From NCBI RefSeq assembly GCF_000758825.1, contig NZ_JRMX01000015.1, forward strand, positions 153,382-217,381: DNA of 64,000 bases, read 5' to 3'. Positions 36,044 to 44,785 of the stretch are shown one piece after another (the stretch's first letter is position 1; the number at the start of each line of letters is the position of its first letter). The translations under genes and the position numbers were made by a program. The notes below the pieces were generated by a model. It was not told the origin of the DNA. It did not search any database and saw only the letters and a list, made by a program, of their open reading frames with translations. Source of the DNA: Arcanobacterium sp. S3PF19. Lineage in GTDB: Bacteria > Actinomycetota > Actinomycetes > Actinomycetales > Actinomycetaceae.

Positions 36044-36239
36044 TTCTTTCCCCCGTTTCCGGTGTTATCCAAAACTTACATGTTTAACTAAAACACCGGC
36101 GGAGAAAAAAGAAACGGCGGATATTTTTTCTGTGGATAAAGTGCCCGCCGCTAAAACGTGCGGAAAACAGATGTTTCGCCCCGCAGCCGTTTTGCGCGGC
36201 GGCGTGCGATTCGGCCGAAACAGCGGGAAACAGAGCCGG

Positions 36240-37742
36240 CTAGGCGGGATTTTTTCTCAGCAGCAAAGCGCGCACCCGCCCGTAGCGTTCCAGCACTTCA
36301 TCCGCTTTTACAAGCAGACATTCATCCACTGTCTTTTCCAGCTCCGCCAATACCCGCCGCTCGTAGCGCACGGCACGGCGGCGCGCACGCACCCTGCCCA
36401 CGGCTGCCGCCGCGGCCCACAGACACAGCAGAAACACGGCCGTGCCCGCGAAAAGGGCTGCCTTTTGCCACGTCCGCATCAGATCCCGGCACAGAAACTC
36501 GGCGGCGGCGCAGGCAACAACGGCAGCACAGGCCAAAAAGAGAACGGCAAAAACCGCTTTTACGTTTTTATGCGGCACGGGGACCGCTTCCAGCGCAGCA
36601 CCGATCCTGCGGCGCAGTCTGTCCGCCGGCACGGTGTTTTTCCGCACGGCACGGGCCCACAGAGGCGGCAGATCCCGAACCTCATCCGTTATCCACGCTT
36701 CCCGCAGCGCCCTCACGACCGCGGAAGCCGGCTGCTGCGGGGGCGCGGGCGCAACCGCGGACAGGTGTCTGCCGCTCCCGCGAATCGCATCGGCTACTGC
36801 CGGTACGCCGCACGCGGCGGAAATCTCCGCCGTCAGCTTCTCTTTGCTCTCTTTGGGCGTCCGCACTTCACGGCTTCCGAGCCCGGAAGCAAGCAGCCGG
36901 GTAACTCCGTCAATCTGCGACGCGGCTCCGGCCAGCACCGTTTCCGTCCTGCCCACTGCCGTTTTCAGCAGCTCCCGCACGGGTTCCAGTCCCTTTCCGC
37001 AAAGAGCGGAGACGGGAAAGACCGGCACATCTTCCAAACCGTCTTCGGCCAAAAGGCGCCGCAGATCGGAAACCAGCAGATCAACGCTTTCCGGGGCAAC
37101 GGTATCAGTCTGGTTCAAAATCACGGCCATTGACCGTCCCCGCTCCCGCAGGGCACCCAGAAAATCCCGGTGGAGTATCTGGTCGGCATATTTCTGCGGA
37201 TCGACAACCCAAATCAACAGATCCGTCAGCGGCATCAGCCGCGACACAAAAGCGCAGTTGGTGCGGCGGACCGAATCATGGTCCGGCAGATCGAGCAGAA
37301 CCAAACCCCTCAGCTCCTCGGATACGGGAGTAAGTGCCGAACCGCGTTCAATTCTGCGTTCTTTTTTTACCTCCAGATAATCCAGAAGGTCTTCCGCCTG
37401 TGCCTGCCAGGTGCAGGCAGTAGGCTGCTGCGTAGTGGGACGCAGCCTGCCCGCGTCGGCAAAATCAAAACCCGTCAGCGCATTGAACAGCGTGGATTTT
37501 CCTGAACCGGTACCTCCCGCCAACGCGGCAAGCGTACATCCGCCGCCCAGCGCCATCCGTTTCTTTACCTGATTCAGCCCGTCTTTCGCCCGATCTGCGA
37601 TATGCGGATCACATTCCGTGCCTATCTGTGCAAAAACCCCCTCCAACTCGCCGATACGCGCCGAAAGCATTTGAGAAGTAAGTTTTTCCCGCGAATCCGA
37701 CAGTGCCACAGGTACACAGCGTTCACTGAGATGCTCCGCCAT
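36240..37742 (-). CDS. Membrane-associated dynamin-like GTPase, second of a pair
   Basis: A 500-residue GTPase. The P-loop is AGGTGSGKSTLFN (about 75-87), G2 threonines lie in RPTTQQPTACTW, G3 is LLDLPDHDSV, and G4 is NQTD. A long helical region follows, then two strongly hydrophobic segments (about 397-417 and 430-452) and a basic tail. This layout matches bacterial dynamin-like or YfjP-type GTPases that act at membranes. It lies 49 bases after a related gene. Actinobacteria often encode such GTPases in pairs (for example Streptomyces DynA/DynB, which help septation). Equivalence to those is inferred. Confidence 0.82.
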   Translation of the reverse strand: MAEHLSERCVPVALSDSREKLTSQMLSARIGELEGVFAQIGTECDPHIADRAKDGLNQVKKRMALGGGCTLAALAGGTGSGKSTLFNALTGFDFADAGRLRPTTQQPTACTWQAQAEDLLDYLEVKKERRIERGSALTPVSEELRGLVLLDLPDHDSVRRTNCAFVSRLMPLTDLLIWVVDPQKYADQILHRDFLGALRERGRSMAVILNQTDTVAPESVDLLVSDLRRLLAEDGLEDVPVFPVSALCGKGLEPVRELLKTAVGRTETVLAGAASQIDGVTRLLASGLGSREVRTPKESKEKLTAEISAACGVPAVADAIRGSGRHLSAVAPAPPQQPASAVVRALREAWITDEVRDLPPLWARAVRKNTVPADRLRRRIGAALEAVPVPHKNVKAVFAVLFLACAAVVACAAAEFLCRDLMRTWQKAALFAGTAVFLLCLWAAAAAVGRVRARRRAVRYERRVLAELEKTVDECLLVKADEVLERYGRVRALLLRKNPA

Positions 37743-37791
37743 TTTTCGATTCCCAACCTCCGAAGATCCGTTTTCGATATTCTACCGCAAT

Positions 37792-39354
37792 TCACTGCGC
37801 AACAACGCGGTCCGTGAATTCGGCCGCGCGCAGACGCAGCGCCGCCACGTCGGCAGGATCCGCCTCCGGAAGTGTCTGCGCATATATCTGTGCAATCCCT
37901 GAAACGGCTTTTTCCACCGCATCGCACAGAACCGTTCTCGCACGGCGCACGCTCTGTTCCGATTCCAGACGCTGTGCGGCTTTCACCGCACCCGCGATCC
38001 CTCCTGCCGCCGCACCGATCAGATACGCTTTGCCCGCATTCCCCAGCCAGGCATTCGTTTTTCCTTCACTGCCCATACTTTTCACCGCCGAGACCCACTG
38101 TGCCAATGCTTCGTCCGCTATCTGCCGCACATCCGCATTCCTCCGCGCCCGGCGGATAAACACACCCGTATCCGCCGCGTCCTCTTTCCATGCCGATTCA
38201 ATCCCGTTCTGCGCATTAATCAGAGTCTGGCGAAAAGCGGTTTTTATGCCCCCGCAGACCGCGTCGAACACCGCAGCCGCCGCTTCGTCACGCCGCTGTC
38301 TGCCCCGGCCGAAGAAAGGGGGTTTCTTTCCCGCCGCCAAGCCTGCCAGCGGTGCACCGGCAGAAACGGAAGAAAGCCACACTGCCGCCGCGCCGCCGCG
38401 GCCCAGTCCTCCCGCCGTAATACCCGCATTCAGTTTTTCCGCGGGCCCGTCTGCGGCCGCAAACGCTTTGTCCCGCAGGTCTGTGAGAGCATTGGCCTGC
38501 ATTTCCAAACCGTCCGCCAGCAGATTCAAATCCCCGCGCAGCGCGGGAAGCGTTCCTACGCGTGTTTTCTCCGCCAAACGTTTTACCATCCGCGACCGGG
38601 TCACCGTCCGCAGCCATTCACACAGTTCTTTTGTGCAGGACCCGGGCAGCAGTCCTTCGTGCGGTCCCAGATCCCGAATCACAAACAGCGGGCAGTCCTG
38701 TATCCCGGAGGCATACAGACGCCGGGTCAGATCGCGCGAAATATCCTGCAGAGCATCGGCGGGCACACGATTCAGCACCACTGCGCAGGTTGTTCCTCTT
38801 TGGGCGGCATATTCCAGAGTTTCCCATGCGCGGGCATCCCCGTAACGCGCGGCGGTGGTAACAAAAATCCACAGATCCGCGGAATCCAAAAGCCGCTGCG
38901 AAAGTACGTGATTTTCCTCCTCCACCGTGTCCAGATCGGGCGCGTCCACCGCCGCAATTCCCTGCAGTGCGGCGTCGTCACACACACATTGGGCATAAGC
39001 GCACAGATCGTGCCCGTTCATCTTTGCGGCGTCAAGCGGATGCATAACCGCCACGGGAGTGCGCGTGGTCGGACGCAGCACCGAAGCACGGGTTACCTCT
39101 TTCCCCACCAGAGAATTCACCAACGTGGATTTTCCCGCTCCCGAAGAACCGCCGAACACAACCGTCAGGGGCAGCATACGCTTCTCCAAATGCGGCAGAA
39201 TACGCGCTTCCAAATGGGTAATCAGTTCCCTGCGTTTACGCTCCAGCTCTTCGGTACCCGGCATTTCCAGGGGAAATTCCGTATCACGCAGGCAGGACAG
39301 TGTTTCGCGCACCAAAGCCGCCAGATCCGAATGTGTAAACGAATTTGTTTCCAT
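37792..39354 (-). CDS. Dynamin-like GTPase, first of a pair
   Basis: A 520-residue GTPase that starts at ATG 39354 (METNSFTHSDLAALV). Upstream codons in frame run into non-conserved sequence. The P-loop FGGSSGAGKSTLVN is at 67-80, G2 is RPTTRTPV, G3 is AVDAPDLDTVEEEN, and G4 is the degenerate VVLNRVPAD. The C-terminal half is Ala/Leu-rich helix with weakly hydrophobic stretches (around 285-315 and near AYLIGAAAGGIAGAV, about 450), which may touch the membrane. With the following GTPase it likely forms a heteromeric membrane-remodelling or stress-response pair. Confidence 0.82.
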   Translation of the reverse strand: METNSFTHSDLAALVRETLSCLRDTEFPLEMPGTEELERKRRELITHLEARILPHLEKRMLPLTVVFGGSSGAGKSTLVNSLVGKEVTRASVLRPTTRTPVAVMHPLDAAKMNGHDLCAYAQCVCDDAALQGIAAVDAPDLDTVEEENHVLSQRLLDSADLWIFVTTAARYGDARAWETLEYAAQRGTTCAVVLNRVPADALQDISRDLTRRLYASGIQDCPLFVIRDLGPHEGLLPGSCTKELCEWLRTVTRSRMVKRLAEKTRVGTLPALRGDLNLLADGLEMQANALTDLRDKAFAAADGPAEKLNAGITAGGLGRGGAAAVWLSSVSAGAPLAGLAAGKKPPFFGRGRQRRDEAAAAVFDAVCGGIKTAFRQTLINAQNGIESAWKEDAADTGVFIRRARRNADVRQIADEALAQWVSAVKSMGSEGKTNAWLGNAGKAYLIGAAAGGIAGAVKAAQRLESEQSVRRARTVLCDAVEKAVSGIAQIYAQTLPEADPADVAALRLRAAEFTDRVVAQ

Positions 39355-39539
39355 ACTTTCTATTGTGACCCAAAACGGAGGGAAAAGTGGATTTTTGTGA
39401 TTCATGTGCACAGTTTCGCAATCCACCGCACCGGCCGCGCGGGAGCCCGGCAGGCAGGCGCGGAAAATATGCGGGACATATAACAATCTGCCGGCAAAAT
39501 TCACAAAAACCGGCGGAAAGATGTAAATTGGTGATTAAT

Positions 39540-39612
39540 GCCCCCATAGCTCAATGGATAGAGCATCAGACTTCTAATCTGCAGGTTGCTGGTTCGAGTC
39601 CAGTTGGGGGCG
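39540..39612 (+). tRNA. tRNA-Arg (TCT)
   Basis: A 73-base tRNA with a perfect GCCCCCA/TGGGGGC acceptor stem, a TCT anticodon in ACTTCTAAT, and T-arm CTGGTTCGAGTCCAG. Discriminator base G; CCA is not encoded. An M20 peptidase gene begins about 50 bases downstream. Confidence 0.95.
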
Positions 39613-39662
39613 CTTGTGTTTGCAATCGGAACGCAAAGGAACACGCACCGAAGGAGACCGCT

Positions 39663-40889
39663 ACGGCCGGGCAAAATTTTAACGGCGAATATCAAAAAAT
39701 TGCGCAGTGGCAGACCCGTCTCTACCGGGATCTGCACAGAAATCCCGAACTTTCGCTGAAAGAATTTCGCACCGCCGAACGGATCGAAGCGGAATTGAGC
39801 CGGCTCGGCACACGGCCGATGCGAATCGGAGAAACGGGTGTGGCTGCGGTAATCAGAAACGGGACCGGGAAAACGGTTCTTGCCCGCGCCGACATCGACG
39901 CTCTTCCCGTGACGGAGAACACCGCACTGCCCTATGCCTCGCAGATTCCCGGCATAATGCACGCGTGCGGGCACGATATGCATATCTGTGCTCTTCTCGG
40001 AGCGGTGAAACTGCTTCTTTCCTGCCGCTCCGACTGGTCGGGAACCTACATTGCCCTTTTCCAGCCCGCGGAGGAACTGGCGGCAGGCGCGGAAAAAATG
40101 CTTGCCGACGGACTGCGGGAGAAAATCCCGGCGCCGCAGATCGCTTTTGCGCAGCACGTAATAGTCGGTCCCGCCGGACAGATAACCACGGTGTCCGGAC
40201 CGGCACTGTCGGCCGGGGATTCGATCCGGATCGTAATTTACGGACGCGGCGCGCACGGATCGATGCCCCACACATCCGTAGACACCGTGCTCCTCGCCTC
40301 CGGGATCGTGACGCGGCTGCACTCCGTCGTATCGCGCGAAATTCAGCCGGGAGTATTTGCGGTACTCACCGTCGGGGCAATAAACGCGGGCACGAAATCA
40401 AATATTATTCCCGACAGCGCCGAACTGCTTGTCAATATCCGCACCTACAGCACAAAAGTGCGTGACCGGATCATTTCCGCAGTCGAACGGATCGTCCGGG
40501 GAGAATGCGCCGCCGCGGGAGCCGAACGCGAACCCGAGTTTACCTATTACGACCACTACCCCCTGACCTGCAACGACAAATCCGCCAACGAAATTATCAC
40601 CGAAAAATTTAAAGCCTACTTCGGTCCGCAGTCAGTAACCGCAAACGGAAAAGGAGCAACGGCTTCCGAAGACTTCAGTGTTATTCCCGACGCTTACCGC
40701 ATTCCCTACGTATATTGGTTTGTCGGATGCACCGGGGAGGCACAGTGGAATGACGCTCTCGCCCGCGGGAGCGTGGAAACGGATATTCCGGCAAACCACA
40801 ATCCGGGCTTTGCCCCGCAAATCACTCCGACTCTGCAGAGGGCAACCGAGGCGCAGGCCGTGGCCGCCCTGGCATTTCTGGAACGTTAA
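39663..40889 (+). CDS. M20-family amidohydrolase, apparent ACG start
   Basis: A 408-residue metallo-amidohydrolase of the M20D type (hippurate hydrolase, IAA-amino acid hydrolase, N-acetyl-diaminopimelate deacetylase group). Metal and active-site residues lie in ADIDALPVTENT, MHACGHDMHICALLG, FQPAEELAAGAEKML and TASEDFSVI. The reading frame has no ATG, GTG or TTG between the upstream tRNA and conserved sequence. The only well-placed codon is ACG at 39663, six bases after AAGGAG. Either it uses this rare start or a T-to-C change has damaged the normal ATG. The substrate is probably an N-acyl amino acid, but this is not certain. Confidence 0.85.
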   Translation, partial: TAGQNFNGEYQKIAQWQTRLYRDLHRNPELSLKEFRTAERIEAELSRLGTRPMRIGETGVAAVIRNGTGKTVLARADIDALPVTENTALPYASQIPGIMHACGHDMHICALLGAVKLLLSCRSDWSGTYIALFQPAEELAAGAEKMLADGLREKIPAPQIAFAQHVIVGPAGQITTVSGPALSAGDSIRIVIYGRGAHGSMPHTSVDTVLLASGIVTRLHSVVSREIQPGVFAVLTVGAINAGTKSNIIPDSAELLVNIRTYSTKVRDRIISAVERIVRGECAAAGAEREPEFTYYDHYPLTCNDKSANEIITEKFKAYFGPQSVTANGKGATASEDFSVIPDAYRIPYVYWFVGCTGEAQWNDALARGSVETDIPANHNPGFAPQITPTLQRATEAQAVAALAFLER

Positions 40890-41003
40890 ACACCGCCGGC
40901 GCAGGCACGGCCGAACACCGCCGCGAAACAGGGCGGCAGGAAAACACATTCGGATCCGCCGGGATAAAATCTGTGCCCGCACAAAATCTGCTAGTCTTGA
41001 AAC

Positions 41004-41663
41004 GTGAATAATTTTTCTGCACAAAACACACCGATTGTCTGGATAGACTGCGAAATGACCGGTCTTGACCTTGCAACCGACGCATTGGTGGAAGTATCTA
41101 TAGTTGTCACCGATGCAAATCTCCGCCCCTACGATACGGGATTGGATTTGGTTATTAAGCCCGATCCCGCAGCAGTTGCCGCAATGAACAGTTTCGTTCG
41201 GCAGATGCACACAGCCACAGGCCTGATAAACGACTGGGAAAACGGTTTAACAATGGAGGAAGCCACAAAACAGGCTCTCGCCTATATCCGGCGGTTCGTG
41301 CCGGAAGCGGGCAAAGCACATCTGGGCGGAAATTCCGTGGGAACCGACCGCAATTTCCTTGCCCGCGACATGCCGCAGCTGATTGACTATCTCCACTATC
41401 GGATTATCGACGTTTCTTCGCTTAAGGAACTGGCCAAACGCTGGTTCCCGCGCGTTTATTTCGCCGCTCCCGAAAAAACGGGAAATCACCGCGCAATCGG
41501 CGACATCTACGATTCCATTGACGAGCTGCGTTACTACCGTGCCGCTCTCTTCCCTGCGGGCGAAGGTCCGGATACGGCACGGGCACGCGAAATCGCCGCG
41601 GGGATCAAAGCCGATTTAACTCAGAAACGCGCCGAGGAAGCCCACGCAAAACAGTGCCGCTGA
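41004..41663 (+). CDS. orn: Oligoribonuclease
   Basis: A 219-residue DEDDh 3'-5' exoribonuclease that finishes RNA decay by degrading di- to short oligonucleotides, including pGpG. Motifs are IVWIDCEMTGLD (first Asp-Glu), NSVGTDRNFLARDMP (third acidic), YRIIDVSSLKELAKRW, and HRAIGDIYDSIDELRYYR (His and last Asp). The initiation codon is GTG 41004. An extra 30-residue basic tail follows the conserved end. It is a typical actinobacterial gene, here alone before tRNA-His. Confidence 0.95.
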   Translation: MNNFSAQNTPIVWIDCEMTGLDLATDALVEVSIVVTDANLRPYDTGLDLVIKPDPAAVAAMNSFVRQMHTATGLINDWENGLTMEEATKQALAYIRRFVPEAGKAHLGGNSVGTDRNFLARDMPQLIDYLHYRIIDVSSLKELAKRWFPRVYFAAPEKTGNHRAIGDIYDSIDELRYYRAALFPAGEGPDTARAREIAAGIKADLTQKRAEEAHAKQCR

Positions 41664-41785
41664 CCGCGCCGCAAACGCCCTGACAAGCGGCTCCGCTGAC
41701 CGACGGGTCTGTGCCTTCCGGGCAGCGGAGCCGGGACCGCCCTAAAGCGGAAACGAAGCGCACAGGAATAAGCGTGCGCAGAGAT

Positions 41786-41817
41786 ACAAAAACCCTCCGA
41801 AATTCAATTTCGGAGGG
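41786..41817 (-). terminator. Terminator of tRNA-His
   Basis: CCCTCCGAAATT pairs with AATTTCGGAGGG, followed on the minus strand by GGGTTTTTG. It begins 6 bases after the tRNA 3' end. Confidence 0.85.
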
Positions 41818-41822
41818 AAAAG

Positions 41823-41895
41823 GGTGGCCGACGGGGCTCGAACCCGCGACCCCCTGGACCACAACCAGGTGCTCTACCACTGAGCTACGGCCACC
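41823..41895 (-). tRNA. tRNA-His (GTG)
   Basis: A 73-base tRNA on the minus strand including the extra G at position -1 that marks tRNA-His. The acceptor stem is GTGGCCG/CGGCCAC, and the anticodon loop TTGTGGT reads GTG. CCA is not encoded. Confidence 0.95.
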
Positions 41896-42022
41896 ATACG
41901 TTACCTGAGGCAACGAATTAAAACTATAGCAAAAACCGTTCTTCGGGGCAAATAATATGCCGTGAAAGACGTCACCGCCTCCTGCGGGGAACGTTTCGGA
42001 TCTTCACTGCATAACGCGGGCT

Positions 42023-42952
42023 TCACCACATAACGCGGGTCTGGATTGCGTCCGCGAAACGGTTTAAATTCTCCTCTTTTGCGCTCAGATACAGCGAACC
42101 GTCGATCAGCGAAATTTCCATTACATAAAACTCTTCTTCCGAGTCTTCGTCTCCGCGCACAATATCGACCCTGTTAAACAAAAGCAGCTCGTCGTGCCCC
42201 GATTTTTCTTTCACGTATCCGTGCAGGGCCTTGCGGATTCTCTCTCCCCAGCGCCAGGTTTCCTCGGAAGCGTCAGCCAGGTTTACCACCTCGTCGACCA
42301 CTGCCGAATCGGCCGTGCTGCGGAAGCACGGATGAAGCATCGGAGCCTTTTCCACCTGGTAGGCAGACAGGCCGTTGAGATAGATAAGGGAGGTTTCGCC
42401 CTGTCTGTCGATCACATCAAGATACCGCTGCACCATCACCGTGCGCCCGTGGCGCAGTTCACGCATTGCGTGCTCTATCGCCTCCGCCCGCGACTTCGGA
42501 TCCGTTGCCGTATACCGTCCCGTTCCGCGCCCACCGGAGGAAACGGCGGGTTTCACCACAAAATCCCCCGTGGCAGGAAAACGGGAGTGAATCTGCTGTT
42601 TTGTGTAGTGGCGGTCCGCTTCCAGCCAGATTGTGGGGATGGTGGGCAGGCCCCTGGCAGCCAGTTCCCGCAGATAATGTTTGTCCGTATTCCAGGCAAT
42701 CGTTTCGGCGGAGTTTAAAATCCGCGGTACGGAACGTGCCCAGTTCACAAATTTCTTTCTGTCGCGGGCGTAGTCGCGCACGGAGCGCACAACCACAACA
42801 CCTGCGTCATCCCAGTTCACCGAGGGGTCATCCCAAACCGCAATCCGCGGCTCTATTCCGCGCGCCCGCAGAGCATCGGGCAGACCCTGCTCATCACGGT
42901 CCAGATTCGGAAACTGCGCGCCGGTAGCAATGGTAACAACGGGAGCAGACAC
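42023..42952 (-). CDS. ATP-grasp domain protein
   Basis: A 309-residue protein of the ATP-grasp superfamily, whose members join a carboxylate to an amine or thiol using ATP. Visible parts are the nucleotide-binding strand ATGDFVVKPAVSSGGRGTGR (about 125-145), MVQRYLDVIDRQGETSLIYL, and the metal-binding DIVRGDEDSEEEFYVMEISL. The N-terminal domain (TIATGAQFPNLDRDEQGLPD) resembles the RimK/glutathione-synthetase-like group often annotated only as ATP-grasp. The substrate is unknown, and no neighbour suggests a pathway. The start at ATG 42952 is the natural one. Confidence 0.85.
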   Translation of the reverse strand: MSAPVVTIATGAQFPNLDRDEQGLPDALRARGIEPRIAVWDDPSVNWDDAGVVVVRSVRDYARDRKKFVNWARSVPRILNSAETIAWNTDKHYLRELAARGLPTIPTIWLEADRHYTKQQIHSRFPATGDFVVKPAVSSGGRGTGRYTATDPKSRAEAIEHAMRELRHGRTVMVQRYLDVIDRQGETSLIYLNGLSAYQVEKAPMLHPCFRSTADSAVVDEVVNLADASEETWRWGERIRKALHGYVKEKSGHDELLLFNRVDIVRGDEDSEEEFYVMEISLIDGSLYLSAKEENLNRFADAIQTRVMW

Positions 42953-43156
42953 TCTTTAACACCTGTTTCTTTTGCCGAACTACATACTTCCTCTCGTATT
43001 CTAAGCTATTTTTCCCCGCCCCGCCCAGCTGCGGAAAAACCGCCGGAGAAAAACGGAAAATCACGGCAAAAGGCGGCTTTGTGCATGAACTCACACCGAA
43101 ACCGAAAAACAGGACTTGCAAAATGATTCTCCCGGAAGATATTATTATGGAGTTGC

Positions 43157-43229
43157 GCACCGCTAGCTCAACTGGCAGAGCATCTGACTCTTAATCAGAG
43201 GGTTCTGGGTTCGAGTCCCAGGCGGTGTA
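43157..43229 (+). tRNA. tRNA-Lys (CTT)
   Basis: A 73-base tRNA; acceptor stem GCACCGC/GCGGTGT (first pair G-T), anticodon loop ACTCTTAAT with CTT, T-arm TGGGTTCGAGTCCCA, discriminator A, no encoded CCA. Confidence 0.95.
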
Positions 43230-43238
43230 CGAATCGGA

Positions 43239-43270
43239 GACACCCGCCGGACGGCGGGTGTCTCTCTTTG
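43239..43270 (+). terminator. Terminator of tRNA-Lys, overlapping region beyond the DUF5692-like gene
   Basis: GACACCCGCC pairs with GGCGGGTGTC around GGAC, followed by TCTCTTTGTTTT. It starts 10 bases after the tRNA and also lies just past the stop codon of the convergent membrane-protein gene. Confidence 0.8.
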
Positions 43271-43273
43271 TTT

Positions 43274-44602
43274 TCACACATCCCACTGCGGATCGCTTAC
43301 TATGCCTTTTTCGGCCAGCTTCCGGTCGGCGGACAGCGGCACCCGCGCCTTGGGCCACCGTCTGTCTTTTTTCCACCACGGCATCCACCCTACGTATCCG
43401 TCACGCGGAGGAACCGGGGAATCCGGCTCAAAGCCCAGCTCGGCCGGCGTCGGGGCAACCATATCCGTCAGGAAATACTTATCCCGGTCGTCCGCGTGCT
43501 GTCTCACTATTGTGCGCACGGCACCCAGGTCAAGGAAAAGGCAGTTGGTGAGGGGATTGCGCCTGAATCTGACGATTCTGCGCAGCCAGTATCCGAAAAG
43601 CCACAGATTAAACAGGAACGCAATCCATGAACAGACAATGTTTGCCGTCGGATTCATCGTAGCGTAGTTCGTCATAATACTTGGACGCACAAGCAGCCCG
43701 GGAAGGATGTTGTTGGCCGCTATCCAGAACATCAGCGTAAAACACCTGAACCAAATCCACTGCCCCTTTGCCCATGTAAAAGCGGGAACCGTGCAGGCCA
43801 GCAGGAGGGCGAGCGTGCAGTACCACGTGTAATCGGCCAGAGAATTGTAGAGAAAAGCATGATTCCACAGATCGTAGGCAATAACCCAGGGCCAAACCAT
43901 ATCCGCCCAGATCAGTCCCCGCACTTTGGCTTTATTCGGCGAGGAAACAAAGATTTTTCCCAAACCCGTGATGGTAATGATGTTCAGCAGACCGGCCGCC
44001 GCCGACAGCAGATTCCAGTATCCGCCGATCGTGCGGAAGCCCGTTGCCGGATCAATACCGATTCCCTTCTGCGCAAATGCCGCCGCAACGGCACGGTACC
44101 ATGCATCGGAAAACTGCGGGGCTGCAATACCGCGCGTTTCCGGCAGGCCGGCAATCATTGACACCGGGCGGCCCGCGTCGATGCCCTGCAGACACCGGGG
44201 ATCCGCGGCACAGGAAAGATAGCTGTCCGCCTGGAAAAAGATCGTAATATCGCGGATATTGGCTTCCATGATATTCACGGCAAGGCCGATCCACAGCGCA
44301 ATTCCCAGCCAAATTGCATACCGATGCGCCCGCACGGGATTGCGCTTCCCCCAGGCCAGGAGAAATGCCGTCATCGTGGCGGTGGCAATCATGATTACAA
44401 ATTTTCCGAAGGGGAACCACCCCACCATCGGAACTCCGTGGACAATCACGTACGGCGTAACCAAAACACCGCCTACCGTCCACATCGCAAAAGCAGTCCA
44501 CACCCAGCGGCGGTTTATTTCCGCCACGAGCATCTGCAGTGCAAAAACAACAAACCAGAAAAAATAGACCCACCCGGAGCCTACCTCCCATAAGAACCCC
44601 AT
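43274..44602 (-). CDS. Multi-span membrane protein A, probably DUF5692 family
   Basis: A 442-residue integral membrane protein with about nine hydrophobic segments and a cytosolic-looking C-terminal tail of about 90 residues. It is clearly related to the protein at 45805-46842. Shared stretches include VGWFPFGK, LAVNIMEANIRD, GGYWNLLSAAAGLLNI, and WVIAYDLWNHAFLYNSLADY followed by TWYCTLALLLACTVPAF. I believe both belong to DUF5692, a family without known function, but cannot check. An extra 60-residue loop (about 125-185, with two Cys) is absent from the relative. It is transcribed divergently from the START-like gene, sharing a 183-base promoter region. Confidence 0.75.
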   Translation of the reverse strand: MGFLWEVGSGWVYFFWFVVFALQMLVAEINRRWVWTAFAMWTVGGVLVTPYVIVHGVPMVGWFPFGKFVIMIATATMTAFLLAWGKRNPVRAHRYAIWLGIALWIGLAVNIMEANIRDITIFFQADSYLSCAADPRCLQGIDAGRPVSMIAGLPETRGIAAPQFSDAWYRAVAAAFAQKGIGIDPATGFRTIGGYWNLLSAAAGLLNIITITGLGKIFVSSPNKAKVRGLIWADMVWPWVIAYDLWNHAFLYNSLADYTWYCTLALLLACTVPAFTWAKGQWIWFRCFTLMFWIAANNILPGLLVRPSIMTNYATMNPTANIVCSWIAFLFNLWLFGYWLRRIVRFRRNPLTNCLFLDLGAVRTIVRQHADDRDKYFLTDMVAPTPAELGFEPDSPVPPRDGYVGWMPWWKKDRRWPKARVPLSADRKLAEKGIVSDPQWDV

Positions 44603-44785
44603 TGTTCTTCCTCCATGCCGGTTTTGAGCGACAAAAATCTGCAGTTACACATTACCACAGAGATTTGGCCAAAACTTCCGATACGGAAAGCCTGTTTCGG
44701 GTATAATTGCGTTAATCGCAGTTCAATGACGAATATGCGGATGGGACTGCCGGCGGCATCCGTCCGGCACAGACGGGAGAAACAA

